Shown here: piece after piece, positions 31,547 to 34,060 of the stretch
How positions within the stretch are numbered: position 1 is the stretch's first letter
Layout of the letters: every line of letters starts with the position of its first letter
Assembly: GCA_927441705.1 (NCBI GenBank)
Contig: CAKMKH010000018.1
Coordinates: 1 to 34,060, forward strand
Length of the DNA: 34,060 nt
Origin: an uncultured Acholeplasmataceae bacterium
Lineage (GTDB): Bacteria; Bacillota_I; Bacilli_A; Acholeplasmatales; Acholeplasmataceae
Reading direction: 5' to 3'
Notes under the pieces: generated by a model
What the model was told of the DNA's origin: nothing
Databases searched by the model: none
The model's input: the letters and a program-made list of their open reading frames with translations, nothing else
Made by a program: the position numbers and the translations under genes

Positions 31547-32605
31547 CTATTCCTTTCCTTTTAAATCATTTATTTTTTTAGGTGTTAAGTCTTTTAACAC
31601 GCGTAATAACATTTTTTTTGCACTCATCAAATCATCTACATCAAGCATAGCAGCTGTTGAGTGAATGTATCTTGCAGGTAATCCAATTGTAGTTGCAATC
31701 ACACCATCATGTAAATCAAGTGCTTTTGCTGCATCAGTCCCACCTTTAGATGTGAAATATTGATATTTAATTTTATGTTTTTTTGCGAGTTTAACAAAAT
31801 AATCTAGAATACCTGTGTGCATAACATTTTTTGGATCATATAGTCTAAGTAAAAATCCATCACCTAGTCTACCTAAACTATCTGCTGATGTCATATCATT
31901 AACAGGTGATGCATCAAGCGCTAAAAATATGTCTGGTGAAAATTTATTAACTGCAGTTTCAGCACCACGCAATCCAACTTCTTCTTGGACTGTTGCACCA
32001 CAAACCAATGTATATGGCAATTCTACATCATTGAAAGCCTTAATAGCTTCTAATGCAAGTCCACAACCATATCTATTATCAATAGCTTTAGAAATGACTC
32101 TTTGCTTGTTTTTGGTGTAATAAAATGGATTATCAAATAAAACCATATTACCAAGCTCAACACCAAACTCTAAAGCTTCTTCTCTTGATTTTGCGCCAAC
32201 ATCTAGTAATAAATCAGATATTTGTGTCTGTTGTGATTGTTTTAAATGTGGGGGTAGTGCACCAACCACTCCTTTGATAACACCTTCTTTTGTATGAACA
32301 TTTAAGACTTGAGAGATGAATACTTCACCATTAAGTCCACCAATGTTTTGAAGGTTTAGCATACCATATTTAGTAATACCTACAACCATAAGTCCAACTT
32401 CATCCATATGTCCTGCAACCATAACAACAGGTGCATTACTATCTTTAGCTTTTTTGACTGCGAATACAGAACCTAAGTAATCTTTATGAATTTCAAAATT
32501 TTGATAGTCTTTCATAAAGTTAATCATGTAATCTCTAACAGGTTTTTCAAACCCTGAAGTTGCTTCTAATGTAAATAAATCTTTATATATTTTTTGGATC
32601 ATCAT
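31547..32605 (-). CDS. M42 family metallo-aminopeptidase, second copy
   Basis: 352 residues (two adjacent ATGs at 32605 and 32602). Same motifs as the copy at 18155: AGHMDEVGLMV near 64-74, KAIDNRYG, VQEEVGLRGAETA, LDASPV, GGTDAAKALD and RYIHSTA. It overlaps the trmB end by 23 bases in another frame, and AAGGGATGG precedes it. The two copies differ throughout outside the metal sites, so this is not a recent duplication. Substrate preferences may differ. It belongs to the run EIIB-like, ptsH, trmB, this gene, aldo/keto reductase. Confidence 0.92.
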   Translation of the reverse strand: MMIQKIYKDLFTLEATSGFEKPVRDYMINFMKDYQNFEIHKDYLGSVFAVKKAKDSNAPVVMVAGHMDEVGLMVVGITKYGMLNLQNIGGLNGEVFISQVLNVHTKEGVIKGVVGALPPHLKQSQQTQISDLLLDVGAKSREEALEFGVELGNMVLFDNPFYYTKNKQRVISKAIDNRYGCGLALEAIKAFNDVELPYTLVCGATVQEEVGLRGAETAVNKFSPDIFLALDASPVNDMTSADSLGRLGDGFLLRLYDPKNVMHTGILDYFVKLAKKHKIKYQYFTSKGGTDAAKALDLHDGVIATTIGLPARYIHSTAAMLDVDDLMSAKKMLLRVLKDLTPKKINDLKGKE

Positions 32606-33203
32606 CTTTTACCATCCCTTTAAGTTGATATATAGGTCCTAATGCGCGTTTCTTTATTTCATATTCTGTCATGTAATCAGATCTTTCCAAGTCATAAGTT
32701 ACTTCATTTAAATCGAAATAAGGCTCAATATAAGATAAGCTATCTGTAAATAAATCTAAGTGATCTGTTCTAAATTGTAAAAAAGCATTACTTTTCAATA
32801 GTTTTAAATATAACTTTAAAAAACTTGGATAAGTAAGTCTTCTTTTATGATGTTTGCCTTTTGGCCAAGGATCACTAAAGTTTAAATAAATACCATCAAT
32901 CTTCTGGTCTTTAAAATAAGTCTCTAAATACTTAGCATCTGCAAGGACAATCATCAAATTATCTAACTGCATGTCTAACTTTTTTTCTAAAACACGATAT
33001 ATCACATATAAGTTTACTTCCATAGCGATAAAAAAAACATCTGGATGATTCTTTGCAATTGATGTGATAAACTGCCCTTTGCCACATCCGATTTCTAAGT
33101 ATACTTTTTTATCTTTAGGAATCTTTAACGCTTCAACTTTTGTGATAACACCATGCTCTTCTAAAAGTTCAATATTCACATATTTTAGTCTTTTTTGCCT
33201 CAT
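32583..33203 (-). CDS. trmB: tRNA (guanine46-N7)-methyltransferase
   Basis: 206 residues from the ATG at 33203, where AAGGAG lies 4 bases upstream. The longer frame from 33245 would start inside a hairpin that follows ptsH. SAM motif EIGCGKG at 37-43 and catalytic/substrate motif DPWPKGKHHKRR at 111-122 (NFSDPWPKGKHHKRRL) are diagnostic, as is QFRTDHLDLF. It makes m7G46 in the tRNA variable loop. The C terminus overlaps the M42 gene by 23 bases. Confidence 0.95.
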   Translation of the reverse strand: MRQKRLKYVNIELLEEHGVITKVEALKIPKDKKVYLEIGCGKGQFITSIAKNHPDVFFIAMEVNLYVIYRVLEKKLDMQLDNLMIVLADAKYLETYFKDQKIDGIYLNFSDPWPKGKHHKRRLTYPSFLKLYLKLLKSNAFLQFRTDHLDLFTDSLSYIEPYFDLNEVTYDLERSDYMTEYEIKKRALGPIYQLKGMVKDDDPKNI

Positions 33204-33224
33204 GATGCTCCTTATATAAACATA

Positions 33225-33242
33225 AAGTGGCATCAGCCACTT
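33225..33242 (-). terminator. Weak hairpin after ptsH
   Basis: AAGTGGC/GCCACTT with a 4-base loop, followed only by TATGTTTATAT. It may act as a partial terminator or RNA-stability element between ptsH and trmB. Confidence 0.4.
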
Positions 33243-33252
33243 CATTATTTTC

Positions 33253-33522
33253 TTAAGCTAATCTGCCTAATCCTTCTGTCATTACAAAATCACTAAGTGC
33301 AGCGATTGCTTTTTCACTATCGTGGCCAGTAGCTACAATTTTAACTTCTTCACCTTTGTAAATGCCTAGTGACATAAGTCCCATGATTGATTTTAGATTG
33401 ACAATTTTACCCATAGCTTCTAACATGACTTCTGCATCGAAGCTCATTGCTAGGTTCACTAGTCTTGTTGCTGGTCTGGCATGAATACCATACTCAGATG
33501 TAATGAGAAATTTTTGTTCCAT
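33253..33522 (-). CDS. ptsH: Phosphocarrier protein HPr
   Basis: 89 residues. The phosphorylated histidine is His14 in YGIHARPATRLV, and the regulatory serine is Ser45 in NLKSIMGLMSLGI, so both enzyme I and HPr kinase sites are intact. It carries phosphate from enzyme I to sugar-specific EII proteins. The start overlaps the upstream EIIB-like gene as TAATG. ptsI does not follow; trmB does. The length equals the family. Confidence 0.95.
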   Translation of the reverse strand: MEQKFLITSEYGIHARPATRLVNLAMSFDAEVMLEAMGKIVNLKSIMGLMSLGIYKGEEVKIVATGHDSEKAIAALSDFVMTEGLGRLA

Positions 33523-33890
33523 TATGCTTCCTCTTTTCTTTTTTCATTTAAGTATTTAAATACTTCATTTGCGTTGTCTTTTATAAGCAACGTTATTTTT
33601 TTACCAGTAACAAACGCTGGTGTATCTAACTTTTTTAATAATACTTGATCGATTGTTTTTATTTGAGAGACTTCAATTTGTAATCTTTTTTGAACCAGTT
33701 CAATGCTTTTTATATTATCTTTTCTTCCTAAAGCTTCATATAAATCATTAACATATGAAATACCTAGAACCTTACCTTTTCTCTTAGGCTTTATGAGGGT
33801 CCTTAGAAGGAATATTAAGATGATTAATGCGATAAATCCAAGTCCTGCATAAATGTAGACATTTGAAGTTATGACTTCTTGTATGTTCAT
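33522..33890 (-). CDS. Membrane-anchored EIIB-like PTS protein without the catalytic cysteine
   Basis: 122 residues. One transmembrane helix (about 11-30) and a basic stretch, then a soluble domain. ISYVNDLYEALGRKDNIKSIELVQKRLQIEV (44-74) aligns with the glucose EIIB pattern (ALGGKENI..VD.C.TRLR.EV). At the phosphocysteine position there is Val66, and the following TRL is KRL. The later KKLDTPAFVTGKKITLLIKDNANEVFKYL follows the EIIB fold. It is translationally coupled to ptsH (TAATG), so a regulatory role in binding HPr or a membrane PTS complex seems likely, but phosphoryl transfer through Cys is not possible. The first gene of the run has a strong promoter. Confidence 0.65.
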   Translation of the reverse strand: MNIQEVITSNVYIYAGLGFIALIILIFLLRTLIKPKRKGKVLGISYVNDLYEALGRKDNIKSIELVQKRLQIEVSQIKTIDQVLLKKLDTPAFVTGKKITLLIKDNANEVFKYLNEKRKEEA

Positions 33891-33910
33891 AATGTGTCCT
33901 CCACATATAA

Positions 33911-33939
33911 ATTATAACGATTTTTATGTAATATTTCAA
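33911..33939 (-). promoter_or_regulatory. Promoter of the EIIB-like gene-ptsH run
   Basis: TTGAAA (33934-33939), 17 bases, TATAAT (33911-33916) on the minus strand; TGGAGGA follows before the ATG at 33890. The -35 starts right at the queA stop codon. Confidence 0.7.
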
Positions 33940-34060
33940 TCATTTAATCAACATTGCATCTCCAAAAGAGAAGAAACGGTATTTATTTTTGATTGCTTCT
34001 TCATATGCATTCATAATGAACTCTCTATCAGAAAGCGCAGAAACAAGCATGATAAGTGTT
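33940..34060 (-). CDS. queA: 3' end of S-adenosylmethionine:tRNA ribosyltransferase-isomerase (QueA)
   Basis: Partial; the gene runs off the right edge. The last 39 residues read [19 protein letters not shown], then [20 protein letters not shown], ending in TGA at 33940-33942. [11 protein letters not shown] is the well-known C terminus of QueA, which makes epoxyqueuosine at tRNA position 34. The TGA stop shows that UGA is not read as tryptophan here. Confidence 0.9.
   Translation of the reverse strand, partial: TLIMLVSALSDREFIMNAYEEAIKNKYRFFSFGDAMLIK

Noticed and set aside
1-34060. CRISPR arrays, tRNA or rRNA genes, insertion sequences, prophage
   Set aside because: Reading all gaps gave no spaced repeats, cloverleaf with CCA end, transposase, integrase or terminal inverted repeats.

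Overview
The window is AT-rich, gene-dense DNA that looks like a Mollicute of the Acholeplasma type or a close relative such as the Izemoplasma group. Several genes end in a functional TGA: the ATGA overlaps at 23370-23373 and 24690-24693, and the queA stop. The UGA-Trp code of mycoplasmas is therefore not used. Genus is inferred from gene content and style, not proven.

Layout. (1) 1-5762 is mainly a minus-strand operon: thiolase, NAD-type short-chain dehydrogenase, KAS III-like synthase, LivH and LivM permeases, and a coiled-coil ORF. At the left edge it runs into a plus-strand LivG ATPase fragment across an abrupt junction. A divergent TetR regulator (6126-6731) faces this operon across 363 bases that hold a good promoter and an 18-bp perfect palindrome. 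(2) 6799-8074 holds ridA and EF-Ts, converging on a shared terminator. (3) 8166-15439 is the minus-strand run parE-parC-TGS nucleoside kinase-Fic-like/winged-helix protein, divergent from plsY. (4) 16280-19213 holds a UPF0154 protein, an unknown membrane protein, rsmD and an M42 peptidase. (5) 19262-19411 (minus) is a compact structured RNA with its own promoter and terminator that I read as 6S RNA. (6) 19599-21056 is a large unknown membrane protein. (7) 21115-22688 is infC-rpmI-rplT, with an AUU start for infC, a leader with an attenuator-like terminator, and an L20 carrying a Lys-rich linker plus Rho_N/SAP-like domain. (8) 22702-25319 is an overlapping four-gene cassette: secreted protein, membrane-anchored protein, small ABC ATPase, permease. 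(9) 25397-29910 holds pgm-pepP and a probable pantothenate uptake/activation pair (ECF S component-coaX). (10) 30009-34060 holds an unknown anchored protein, then the run EIIB-like protein-ptsH-trmB-M42 peptidase-aldo/keto reductase, then the 3' end of queA.

Most genes are housekeeping. The least ordinary parts are the TetR-controlled Liv-transporter/thiolase operon with its broken left end, the 6S-like RNA, the L20 fusion, two domains that appear to have lost catalytic residues (Fic-like, EIIB-like), and the secreted-protein/ABC cassette. All assignments come from reading sequence and motifs; no database search was run.
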